DNA from: Caprimulgus europaeus
Taxonomy: Eukaryota; Chordata; Aves; Caprimulgiformes; Caprimulgidae
Length of the DNA stretch: 64,000 nt
Direction: 5' to 3'
Assembly (NCBI GenBank): GCA_907165065.1
Contig: OU015528.1
Location: forward strand, 76,303,474 to 76,367,473
Shown here: piece by piece, positions 1-11,066 of the stretch
Layout: each line of letters begins with the position of its first letter
Position numbering within the stretch: position 1 is the stretch's first letter
Notes under the pieces: generated by a model
Told to the model about the DNA's origin: nothing
Seen by the model: the letters and a program-made list of their open reading frames with translations, nothing else
The model's database searches: none
Made by a program: the position numbers and the translations under genes

Positions 1-682
1 CTGACGTAAAGCAATGTAAAATTGCACAGATTACCCTGGATAGGATTCATTTCTCCTAATTATGCTGTCTGCAGGTTCAGTGTCCAACCTCCATTAGTCA
101 TCTGTGCCAATGGAAGCAGGCGCTTTGAGGGGCCATTAAGCCCATTTCCTTTAGACATACTGTGTTTTGAGAGGTCCTTGAGACAGAGCTTTAGATCAAA
201 TGGATAAATAGTTCTCAGTGTTTATTGATAAGAGTGCATTTGAGCTGCATAAAAACTGAACCTGGAGGCAAACTCAAAGGGAAAATGTTGAGTATGCTCT
301 GATTTCATGTGCCTCTCACAATATTGTGTTTGAGTGGCCGTGGCAGTGTCCCATGGTTGATGTCAGTCAGATGGATTGTCCTGCAATCACACAGAAGCAG
401 ACAGTGCTTGTAAGCAACCTAAATTCAACCCAAATTGTCAACATGGTTAATAATGCATATAATTGTGTCTCAAGAGCATAGCAGTCTTCATACTGCTTCT
501 GGAATCAGCTAGTTTAAAAACAGTACAGGAGTAAATATAGTGTAAATATAGGAATTATATTTCTCATTATTTTTCAATCTTTTTATTATGTCATTATTTT
601 TTCTTTAAACCTTCTACAACTTTTAAGAGTTTTTTGTTGTTCTTGGTTTGTTTCCTTTTTCTGTTTCCTGTTTCTCCTTCTC
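1..682. other. Unique non-coding sequence
   Basis: No gene, exon or known repeat is recognisable. The last part (about 560-682) becomes T-rich just before the CR1 fragment that follows. The only ORF of note (61 codons, near the left edge) has no recognisable domain and is compatible with chance. Confidence 0.6.
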
Positions 683-823
683 TAGAGACATTCAAAACCC
701 GCCTGGATGCCTTCCTGTGTAATCTTATCTAGGTGTTCCTGCTCCAGTTGGGGGATTGGACTAGATGATCTTTCGAGGTCCCTTCCAATCCCCAACATTC
801 TGTGATTCTGTGTGATTCTGTGA
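683..823 (+). mobile_element. CR1 LINE, 3' end fragment
   Basis: The segment begins in the final codons of CR1 ORF2: a frame reading TFKTRLDAFLCNL corresponds to the usual end of the ORF2 protein. It continues through the 3' UTR with the family hallmarks GGACTAGATGATCT and GGTCCCTTCCAA, and ends in tandem copies of TGTGATTC. This is a severely 5'-truncated copy, as is normal for CR1, and cannot move. The subfamily is not assigned. Identification rests on recalled consensus. Confidence 0.9.
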
Positions 824-2054
824 AACTATACTTGTTTGCACTGATGTGAAGTGCTAGAGGCTGTTTCATGACTGACAGTCCAGGAGCACCAGAAACTGGG
901 CATAATTTTGTTCCCTCTGAAGCAGATGACAAAAATCTGCAGGTAATCACTGGAAGTGGGTTCAGATTCTTTGTTTTGTTCCCCGCTGATTACAGAGGAT
1001 CAAAATCAGTGGTGTCACCCTGTTACTTTTAAAGTCAACTTGACACACAGTACTTTTATACATGAAAACCAACATTGCTACTTCCTTACCATTGTGTTGG
1101 GGATTCCTGCTGAAACTCCCAACTGTCTTTGTTCAGCAAATATAACTGAAAGATCTGACAGAAGCACTGCCACAGATGATATGGAGTCCGGTTTCCTTTT
1201 AGATTTAATCTTGAGAAAATAATGCACATTATAACAATGCAAAAATATCATTCTTCTGAGAAGGTTATTGTCCTTTTCCTGGAAAATATGGAAGTATACC
1301 AGAAATTTCTAGGGTTTCACATTTCAGCATATAGGTCATGATGTATACTGTAAAGATAAAAAATGCATGAAGAAATCAATTCCGTTATCATTTCAAACAT
1401 ATGATTCATTACAAGTAAACATATGTTTTCCTTTCTCCTTTTTTTCTGCACAGTAATGAAGTTTTAGGTAATAAAATGTGTTGCCTGAAGATAAGAAGTA
1501 TTATCTAAAACACATTTCTGTCAATTAAATTGTCTTCTATTACTTTCATTGAAGCGTCAGTGGACTTTTGATTCGACTGATTTTTAGGAATACTGAAGAA
1601 CACAAGATGCTGGAATTGGAATGTGCAATGCTAATTTATGATGTTTAACCATAATGAAGATAGCACATAATACTTAGGAAATTGCTTTTTATTATTAATA
1701 AGTTCTTAGCATTTACCTTATGCTTTTTTATAAAGCTATATCTGCCACAGAACCTTCCATTTTAACTTGCAATACTGTTTGTGTTCTTATTTAGTGTTTT
1801 CCCCTAGTAATTAACTATCAAACGTGCAATGAAACAAACTGAAGAACTATCCTCCCATACATTCAACTCTCTCTAATGAGTTCATTGAGATAAAGCTCCA
1901 TCCAATACTTAAAAACCAATGAAGTAAAGATGTTTGTGTTTTAAAGGTTATCATGAACTGTTACTTATTTAAATGCACATTGTGACGAATAAGCATCCTC
2001 ATAAATGTGTAGCTCATGTAATGTATTTACCATAAGCCAAAGAGTCCATGAAGA
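824..2054. other. Unique non-coding sequence
   Basis: AT-rich sequence between two CR1 fragments. The 88-codon ORF starting near 956 and the 73-codon minus-strand ORF at 729-950 show no conserved motif; the latter overlaps the CR1 tail. No RNA gene or regulatory element is recognised. Confidence 0.55.
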
Positions 2055-2420
2055 CTATGAGAGACCTTATAGTGACCTTTCAGTACCTGAAGGGGACCTA
2101 CAGGAAGGACCTACAAGAAGGCTCGGGAGGGACTTTCTACAAGCACAGGGAGTGATAGAACAAGGGGTAATGGTTATAAAATGATCAACACTAGATTTAG
2201 ATGAGACATTAGGAAGAAATTCTTCACTGTGAGGGTGGTCAGTCACTGGAACAGGTTGCCCAAGGAAGTTGTGGATGCTCCTCCCTGGAGGTGTTCAAGG
2301 CCAGGTTGGATGAGGCTTTGAGCAACCTGGTCTAGTGGAAGGTGTGCCTGCTTATGGCAGGGTTATTTGAACTGGGTGATCTTTGAGGTCCCTTCCAACC
2401 CATACCATTTTATGATTCTG
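2055..2420 (+). mobile_element. CR1 LINE, ORF2 C-terminus plus 3' end
   Basis: Recognised by the ordered CR1 blocks CAGTACCTGAAGGGG, GATAGAACAAGGGGTAATGG, AGGAAGAAATTCTTCACTGT, TGGAACAGGTTGCCC, GAGGTGTTCAAGGCCAGG and GGTCCCTTCCAACCC, ending near ATTTTATGATTCTG. The coding part corresponds to the last part of ORF2, downstream of the polymerase core, and carries frameshifts. A 13-bp unit is duplicated in tandem at 2094-2119, which most CR1 copies lack. The copy is truncated and inactive. Confidence 0.93.
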
Positions 2421-2772
2421 AGAAACTTAAGTGCCATGGACATTTGCACATTGTGCCATACGAACATTTCTAGACAGCTGAAGTAGCATACACACATTTT
2501 AACTCTAGTGTTAAATTCTCCTTCATTTTCTTTCAATAACTCAGAAACTTCAAAGGAATTGTTGTGTCTTTACACTGACAAAATAGAGAAAGGTCTTCAG
2601 CCTTTGGCTCACTGTATGCTACTTTGGAGAGCACATGAAAAGCTGCACAGTCCAGAGATGAAAATGATGTTTGTCAATGGCTGTATGGCCAAGGGGATTA
2701 ATCTTTCAAAGCTCGTGGCATTGCTCACAAAGCATGATTTCTAGTTGCATGGGCCAGTCAGTAAAGCTCTGA
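2421..2772. other. Spacer between CR1 fragments, no gene recognised
   Basis: About 350 bp of sequence with no recognised repeat or exon. A 78-codon ORF (2508-2744) starts with ATG but has no similarity I can name and no splice or promoter context. I regard it as chance. Confidence 0.5.
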
Positions 2773-2825
2773 CGGTTGAACTGGATGATCTTAGAGCTTT
2801 TTTCCAACTATAATGATTCTGTGAT
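2773..2825 (+). mobile_element. CR1 LINE, short 3' tail remnant
   Basis: About 50 bp retaining GAACTGGATGATCTTAGAG, then a decayed TTCCAAC block and ATGATTCTGTGAT. This matches the last part of the CR1 3' UTR. It lies about 350 bp downstream of the previous CR1 in the same orientation. The two could be separate insertions or parts of one rearranged locus. Confidence 0.7.
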
Positions 2826-5800
2826 CTCACTGAATCATAGCCATCTGGAAATTAGAAACACAAGTCACCTCTTCTAACTGTATACATTTGTAAAAAAAGG
2901 TCTACATACAAGCTAATCACTGGCATTAGCGGAGAGAAATAATATTTACATCTTTCTGTATTAACATTAGGAATAGAGGAATCAAAAGTTCCTGTGATTT
3001 CTATTGGCTGTAAAAGAAATCTAAAGGGTCAGCTCAGGTAAGGACACCTGCATTGGAGCTGTCTGCATTTTCTCAGTCAAAGCCCATCCTGGGTATCTGC
3101 TCTAAATTGGAAACAGAGCTCCTTTTGTAGCAGACAGGACAATTCATTGTAGACAGCACTTGTTTTAGGATTAATACCAATTGTAGGATAGGATGAATTA
3201 CCTTTGGAACTGCCTCTTTTTTACTGTATATAGGAGGAGCCTAGATAGTTAGCTTAGACTGGATACTTTTTAGTTGACTATAATTAAATGAAATGAATCT
3301 CAGCCTAGGGGACATCTCCTACAGGCCCAAAATACAATACATATTTCATGTGTCTGTTGGTGGCAGCAGGTAGCCTAAAGATCAGAAAGATACAATCTTT
3401 TCCCTGCCCTCATTTTGCCTATTACACTAAAAAAATGGGCAGAGCGGGGATGAAGAGAGGCGGCGGTAGGCAGGGGAATAAGCACTAAAGATATAAAATT
3501 GCTCAGGTCTACTGTGACCACCCTCAGTTGCAGTACAATTGCAGCCTGAGGACTGCAACAAAAGCTGTGAATAGTTGCTCTGTCTCTGTGGTAGCAGATG
3601 GTGGGGATTATGGTTCTCTCAAGTGCTGATGGCTTCCCTTGAGCAACACCTTTTTTTTTTCTTTTTTTCTTTTTCCTTTTTTTTTTTTTCCCCCCAGAAT
3701 GCAGACATTTATTTTAAGTGTGCAAAAATGTAACCTCCCTTTCAACTTTAAAGGAAAGGGGCAGAGGGGTCACCTCTTTATTTTGTATGAATGTGACTGA
3801 AGGTGACTTTTGCTCTCTCTCTCTCTCTCAAACAAGTGGATACTTGTTCATATATTCTTCCTCGCTTCTGCTTTCCCTCATGATTTCCCTTGTGCTTTAA
3901 AAATAAAGGAAAATATAAAAAGACATTCTCATTTGTTACTCAAAATCTCATCATAGATACACAGAAAAATTGATAAATTAAATTTGTTTTAGAATTGTTA
4001 TTACAGCTGCAGTCTTTACAAATTCTTACTGGTACATATAGAAAAAGATTTTTTTAACCTTATTAAAGAAAAGAATTTTGCATACTTATATTGTATGCAT
4101 ATCCAAATAAACAAACATCTTAAAGTTGTCTAGTTTTCAGAAGACAGAGAACTGTGCTTTCCATTGGAAAATCAGACTGCTTAAGGCGTCTCAGCTTAGA
4201 CTCTGTAGGGCTTCTCTATTTGTATAAGTAAAAATCAAAATAGTGGAACTTGCTAGGAAAATATGGAACATCTACAGAAAATTTTAATATTTTAGACTCA
4301 ATTAATCTAAAATGTTATCAACCCAAAGGATATGACAGCTTATGTAAGCTGTGAGTCTTTCCTTTTATCTTTGTGAAACCAACACTTTGAAGGCAGTTGT
4401 TAATATTTCTTAATCAAGATATTGCAAGAGCACTGTTTCAGGAATGAGTAGAAACGAAAAGTTGGCCAAAAAAGAATATTTTAAAATAACTTGTTGCAAG
4501 CTGGATTTAAAAAAGGCAACTTCAAGAAATAAAATTGGAAGCGAAAAAGAAATTTTATTTCCCTTTGCAACTGATGGAGTTATATAACAGATGACACAAC
4601 ATTATTTAGCTTTCACAAGTTCATGCAGACTCTTCCCTAGGAACTACAACAACAGGGCTGAGAGATGATTAGAGTCAAAGCAATCGCTATGGTCACATCT
4701 ACTTCCTCTTCTTACTCCTCGATTTCTATTTCCTTTCTTTTTCTTCCTTTCCCCCATGAAATCCTCAAGCAATTTGATTGCTGAGGCATAGTCCTGAAAG
4801 ATAAAGGTCTTGCAATCATGGATGACTGATTTTTGCTGGAAATAATGTAGCATGCTTGATTCCTTCCACTGCAAACCCCATCTTCCTAAAGGCATAAAAA
4901 GTTCTGAAGTAGCTATGTGGCTCAAGGAGTGAGACAGGCTGACACATCCAAGCTGGTGGTGACCTCAAGCTCTTCCTTGCTGTTGGGTTTTCAATGGTAT
5001 ACATGAAATGAGTTTCAGTTCAACCATAGCTGTGCACTTTACTACACCAAACGAGCAAAAGCAGGAAGGCTAATCAGAGAGAGACCAGGACTTTGTGGCC
5101 ACCAGAAGCCCTAGCTCTCAGGGTTGTCCGTGCCAGCACTTTTGTTATCTGTGCCCTGTGGGTGATCACAGAGCACCTCAGTCTCAGAGGCAATGACTTG
5201 AAATCTTCCACAAACATTAAATTTCCACAGAAGAATTTTATACCTGAACATAAGTTATTACTTTAAAATATAAATAGTTGCAAGGGCTATCAGCCTTGCT
5301 TCCCTAAACTGGTGGACTGTGTTTTCTGTGGGGGAAAAGATGCAGCATAATTACAGTTATTAATCAGCTTCTCTTTCTTCCATTCAGCAACTGCACATAT
5401 TTTTTAAGAGTCATTGATAAAAGAGGGTAAGGAGTCAGAAAGAGTTGCCAGGTTAGTACTCCTAAGGGCTGACAAGATGCTGAGAGACAGAACAGGAAGC
5501 TGGGACCTCGAGTTTTGCAGTGCACCTGTAGCTCCTGTTACATTCAAGCTTCTAGGTCTCCTTCAATCCAAGAGGAACTGTGATTCTAGAAATCTGCAGG
5601 ATAGAAAGCTTGGGATCGTGGTTTTCTAGGATAAATTGTGGGAGAGGGATATTTTCACAGCAAGCTATTAAATCAAAATTTTCTGGAGACAAATTGCTAC
5701 TTTGAGCCATCAATGTTCAGGACTAGGAATAGGGAAAGGGAAAGGGAAAAAGGCACTAAGAGTTCTACTGGCAGCAGTTTGGAAAATAGCTGTAATTTTA

Positions 5801-8780
5801 AAGCCTAATTCTATTGAATTGGATTAAACTGCCTCCAGAACAACTTTGGAACTGCAGACTAGGGGTTTGCAGATGACGCTGGCTGAAAGCATTTACTTCG
5901 AGGGACTCACAAAAACTGTCCCATGGTCTGAAGGTTAATGGGAAATTACCATAAGTAGCCCTTGAGACATGGGGAGAAGACAAATAATAATACAACTTTC
6001 TTTAGACTTTAATGTTTCCAACATTTTAGGTAATATAAAGTTAACTCTTGAGAATGATTCATCATTGTTTCACATTCAATTCATTATAGCCCATTGTTTA
6101 CAGGATTGTGTGCTTTCCTCATACATAACAATCCTCTTCATGTGTTGACCCGGAACCCTACCTTTGCTTATCTGCCAAAGATTGATGCATTTCTGAATTA
6201 ATGTCCCCATGATTTAGGCCTGTTTTAAAAATATATTTATATATTGAACGGAAATATGTTTTCAGTTTTTGCAGAATATTGTCTGTCTATTAAGCTAGAA
6301 CACAATCTCACTCTTAAGAACAAGCAGGATATCTCAAAGCTGTCTTTCTCACCCAGCTAGTTCAAGAGACTCAACCCAAGAAAAGATTCTGTCACTCTCA
6401 CCTCCAGGCCTAGTAAAGATAATTTACTGAACTATTACGAAACTACTTTTTTCCCAATATTTAGAAGACTCCTCAAGCCCTTCTTGGAAATACCTTCTTG
6501 ATGCTCAACAGACTTTAGCACACTTTTACCAAAAAAATTGACTTCTACAATGTGGCTGAACTTGTATCTGAAGTAAAGGTAGGAGTTTATATTGTTAAAT
6601 TACCTGTACACAAAGTGATGACGAATGCATGCTAGCATCCTTCAGACAGGCTTCTATCATCCTTTCTTTTTGTACATAAAATTTTTTCTGTTTCCTTCTG
6701 AAATTTTAAATACTCAAAGAATCTGAAACTGTATTTTCGTACCCATTGCCTTGGCTACAGATCAAGGAGTTTTCACTGGCCCAACCTGCATTATCATTCT
6801 GATATACTCTTTATCACTTCTCCCATCTGTGTTACTCTGTTTCCTCTTGGTGCTTTGAGCTACTTTTTAACTAATCAGATTACATTCAGAAGTAATGATA
6901 TACTTTGATGAAAATGCAATTATGGGGTAATCTCATTGTACTTCTGCTATTTTATTCAGAATTTAGCAAAATTTCTGTGCATCCTTTGGGTTATGATGTA
7001 CATGCACTCTTCTTTCAGAGTTTCTACAGTTCACAACAGACACAAAATCTTAATTTAAAAAAAAATCATACTCATATAGCTTTGGGAAATATCCTTTCTA
7101 TCTGTGAAAAAGTGTAGCTATTAAAATATTGACTAGATTATAGCCTAAAGACATATATCTATAAACTTTCCAATGGATATTTATGTAGGAGCTGAAACAG
7201 CAGTCATCACTGTAAATTTAGGATGTCAAGCTCATCTCAGTATGTGTAGGTGTCTACATCTGAACTGTATGGTCCAGTATGCATCTGAGCTTCTTTTATA
7301 GTCATAGATAGAACAGGCACTTAAATTACATGTTTTGTCTGGCCTATTATGTAAGTCTAGCTCTGGATGAGGTGAATCAGATTCTGTAAGTGCCTGTTTC
7401 TCTCCCTGGTCTCTTAGAGTCAAAAACCCCCACCTAGTTCAGGTATAGACAATTACTTTGTAGGCATTTAAAATTGAGCGAGTTGAAACCTGCCTAAGGG
7501 GCCTAAAAAACATGAATGAATTTTTCTTTACAGCCTCCTTTCTTCAGTAGAAAATGGTTATCTATCTCTGGTGCAGAATAACATTAGATTTCATACATGG
7601 AGAACCCAGATACAAAGAATTAAAAGTTCAGTTTCAGAAGTATTGAAGTTCTAATACTCCAGTTTCTGTGAAGGACAATCGTACAGAAAAATGTTTCACA
7701 GACATCTATGGGATATCTAAGATCTGAATGCTGAGACACAGCCTAACAACTAAACTAAAGCCTTGCCTTGACCTCTAGCTCTACCACTCAGTACATTTTA
7801 GCAATATGATACATGTGATGTACAACGAGCAGCAAGTAATGAATGGGGAAATGAAACTGTGTAAGAGTAAATGTTAACTGATGTACATGAAAAAATGGTC
7901 CTAACTTTCCAAATGGTAAAATTAGTTGTTGCCATTGAGGACTGCAATCTTGAAATTGCAATGAATAATTCTATGAAAAAGCTGGCTCAGTGGTTAGAAA
8001 TAGTAAAAAAGTTAATTGTAAAAGTAATTAAGAATCATTAGGAAAATAATTTTAAAAGCAATAAAAAAGACCCCAAACCCACCATGAAACATGGTGGAGT
8101 CACCCTTCATACAATACGCAGTTAAGGGTTTCCCTGTGTGTATGTGATTCATAAAGCTTGAAATGGGTCACAAATTTTGATTGGATGCACAGAGTATTAT
8201 TTCTTTCTTTGATGGAAAAAGTATAAAGGATGAAGTTTGCCACATGAAAATACATAATGTTACATGGAAAATTAATTTCCATATCAATGCATGTTAAAAA
8301 TTCTTACTAGTCTTTCTCTTGATCTTTCCTAGAACATCAAGAAAATAATGGAGAAAATAGTAATTAATATTAACACACTGTTCAGCATTGCGTTTAATCA
8401 ATATTTTGAAAACATTTTTCTTGTCATATGCTTGTATATTAATACAGTATATAACTTTTTAAGTGCTCCAAGACTAAGTTACATCATTCTGGTTTCCTTA
8501 ATTTTAAGGGCTTTTTGCTTTTGTATTATGCTAAGGAAATAGTATATGATTCTCAAATACTGCAAGTTTGTACATCATTGCTGGATTCATTTATCATTTT
8601 CCAACTGACACTTCTGGGAATCTGGATAGACATTTATATTAATTTATCTTATTTTATCTAGCTTTTCTTATCCTTACCACTATACACAGCATACTTGCAA
8701 AGACAATGACTTTAATCTTGATTGTTGTCCAGCTCCAAAGAGCTGGATTTTTTTATGGTGCTGTCTTACCATGATGAGTG
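2826..8780. other. Unique AT-rich non-coding sequence
   Basis: Nearly 6 kb without a recognised gene or interspersed repeat. Low-complexity patches are an uninterrupted pyrimidine run at 3649-3695, a short (CT)n at about 3814-3829, a pyrimidine-rich patch near 4693-4760 and three GGGAAA units near 5732-5750. Several 60-93-codon ORFs on both strands have no recognisable domains. Confidence 0.55.
3649..3695. repeat. Polypyrimidine low-complexity tract
   Basis: Forty-seven consecutive pyrimidines on the + strand, mostly T with a C run at the end, immediately followed by AG. It resembles a 3' splice-site tract in composition, but no supporting exon follows. Called as low-complexity sequence only. 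Confidence 0.8.
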
Positions 8781-8925
8781 AATCACAGAATGGTACAATA
8801 ATTTAGTTTGGAAAAGACCTTTAAGATCATCTAGTCCAACTGTAACACTGCCAAGTCCACCACTAAACCATGAACTTAAATTGCCCCATCAATATGACTT
8901 TTAAATGCCTCCAGGGATGGCACTG
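8781..8925 (-). mobile_element. CR1 LINE, 3' end fragment (minus)
   Basis: On the + strand it begins AATCACAGAATGG, then GGAAAAGACCT, AAGATCATCTAGTCCAAC, CACTGCCAAGTCCACCACT and TTTTAAATGCCTCCAGGG. This is the reverse complement of a CR1 3' region typical of one set of avian subfamilies. The element's 3' terminus is at the low-coordinate end and the copy is 5'-truncated near 8925. It carries no coding capacity. Confidence 0.88.
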
Positions 8926-10212
8926 GGTCACAGGGGTCTTCTATGTAGCTTTCATGATCAACCAAAGTTGTAGCTTACTGTGCTGTTATTCAGAGACTGC
9001 ATATGAGGTCTCATCATTGTCATGTCAAAACATGAAGAATACAGTCCCTTAAATCAATAAAGAAGGAGCAAGTAATTTCTGTCTACTGACACTTTAAAAG
9101 CAACAATTTATCTGGTGGACTCCCAAGATGAGGCCAGGAGACCTTCAGCCTTCATTTGACCTTGAAGAATGTTTCTTCTCATCTGTGAATTAGATAACAG
9201 CTCTAGCTAATGCTTTGGAGGGTCTTCTGTCCTCAGCAGCATTTCTTTTGTTATGCAAACTGAAGATAATGCAAATAGTTTTAGCTATCTTTTTCCTTCC
9301 TGTTGTCCAACGCTCTTCCAGCCCCAAGGCCATGTCAGACAGTGGAGCAGCTGCATATCTGAGTTTCCTCCAGCAATGAGGCTGAAAGGGCAGGATGGAA
9401 ACCTCAATATGTGCTAGAATATACTCACATGAAGTCAACTCTGAAACAAAATGGTGAGGTACAGTAGTAGTACATGGCCTTGTCTCAGTCAGCATGAGTT
9501 CCCATGACGAGGGTATAGGTAACACAAGCACTGTGGGGTGTACCCACCGTACTCCATGTCACAGCATACACCCTGCCAAAGGAATATCATAGTGCTGTAT
9601 CTTTTTACTTTTAAAAATTGTTCAGAGTTAAAACTCAGAATTTTCACACCCTTACATTTTATGCAGTTGCCATATAATTTCATCATTTCTTACTTACATA
9701 CTAATGGTTGGTGATACTGCGTGTAAAAAACTGCATGTAAAAATAAAATTGAATAACACCAAATCCACAAATTAGGTGAATGATAATCATATTTTAATAT
9801 TGCAAAACCTCTCAGCACAGGAAAGATGTTAGCTTTTGCCCAGCTTTAAGTAGATGTTTACAATCTATTAAAAAGACACAAATGTCTGAGTGCATTACAG
9901 AGATCAGAATAAAAAAGACATAAATATCTAAACTTAGTAGATAAACTATAAAGAATAGGAAATAAAGATATGCTTAAATTTATGTAGGAGTTTAAGTGCT
10001 TTGTCAAACTAGGTTTTTAACAGCTAATTTTGAGGAAACTCCTGGTTGTCTATATAGATCTACTCTACTAATTTAGTATTAAAATACATTAATAATTGTT
10101 TTACTCTTTTGTATTTTTTCCCCAAAACTACCTTATTGATAACAGAATGGTAAAGGTAATAGATGGCATTTTCAAATCTGCTGACAATGCTGGTCACAGC
10201 AATAGCAAGACT
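8926..10212. other. Unique non-coding sequence between CR1 copies
   Basis: No known repeat or exon recognised. The 113-codon minus-strand ORF (9190-9531) and the overlapping 65-codon one (9489-9686) show no motif that would support a gene. They lack a recognisable promoter or splice sites. Confidence 0.5.
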
Positions 10213-11066
10213 TCATAGGATCCTAGAACAATCTAGGATGGAAGAAATGTGAGGTCTCTAACCTTCATATCAAAGCCATCTATGATATTTGGCTCAGGAC
10301 TTTGTTGTCTAAGTCTTGAAAAGCTCCAAGGACAACCTGTTCCAGTGCCTGACTGTCATAATTTTTCTGTATATTTGTTCTGAATCTCTCTTTGTCTTAC
10401 TCCCATGATCTCTTGTCCTCCTACCATGCTCCACTTTTAAGAGCCTGAATTTATCTTGATGACCTCCTTGGGATTATGGGCAGGATGATGTTAAATCCTC
10501 CTGAAGCTGTTTCTTCTCCAGGCTAGACAAGCCCAGGTATCCCAGAATCTTGTGAAGGGCAATTGCTCCAGTTTCTGCTCCCCCACACCACCTCACTTGT
10601 TGGTAACCCACCACTGAATTAATGCCAGTTCAGCAATGCCTTTGTTTTTAGAGTGTCCCAAAATTGGAAGCAGTATTGTAGCTGTGAGCTAACGACTGTT
10701 GATTAGAAATGAATAATCCCTTCTCTCCAACTAGTGATTCTACTCCTGAATTAGCAGCTCAGAATAGACTCACAGAATAATAGAATGGTTTGGGTTGGAA
10801 GGGAACTTAAAGATCATGTAGTTCCATCCCCTCTGCTAGAACTATATTGTTGCTCTTTGCTGTCCAGGCATGCTGCTGGCTCATAATCAGCTATCCCATC
10901 CCAGATCCTGCCCATCAGGATCTCCAAAACCTTTTCAGCAGACCTTCTCCCCCGCTGTGCAGGTATAACTTATATAAGGTGCAGAATTTTGCATTTTTTC
11001 CCCTGTTGAATTTAATGAAGTTCCTGTTGGCTCTGTCTTCCAACCTGTCTAGATCCCTCTAAGTGG
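10213..11066 (-). mobile_element. Old CR1 LINE (minus), ORF2 C-terminus and 3' end, interrupted
   Basis: Read on the minus strand, the copy starts near 11066 in ORF2 coding sequence. RDLDRLE is followed shortly by ANRNFIKFN, matching the usual CR1 block downstream of the reverse-transcriptase catalytic motif. It runs through the GTGTCCCAAAATTGG block (here in + strand sense) and the late ORF2 region, to the 3' end near 10213. Substitutions and stops are frequent, so this is an old copy. A younger CR1 tail (10770-10842) interrupts it. The flanking halves rejoin in consensus order, which supports one original insertion. Confidence 0.85.
10770..10842 (-). mobile_element. CR1 LINE 3' tail nested inside an older CR1
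   Basis: The block TCACAGAATAATAGAATGG, GGTTTGGGTTGGAAGGGA and AAAGATCATGTAGTTCCA is a CR1 3' terminus (minus orientation), close to consensus. The sequence on either side is older CR1 ORF2. It sits in the same orientation as its host. Only about 73 bp are present, so it was severely 5'-truncated at insertion. Confidence 0.82.

Noticed and set aside
3649-3697. Polypyrimidine run plus AG as a 3' splice site
   Set aside because: Stops follow soon and no matching 5' splice site or conserved coding sequence could be supported.
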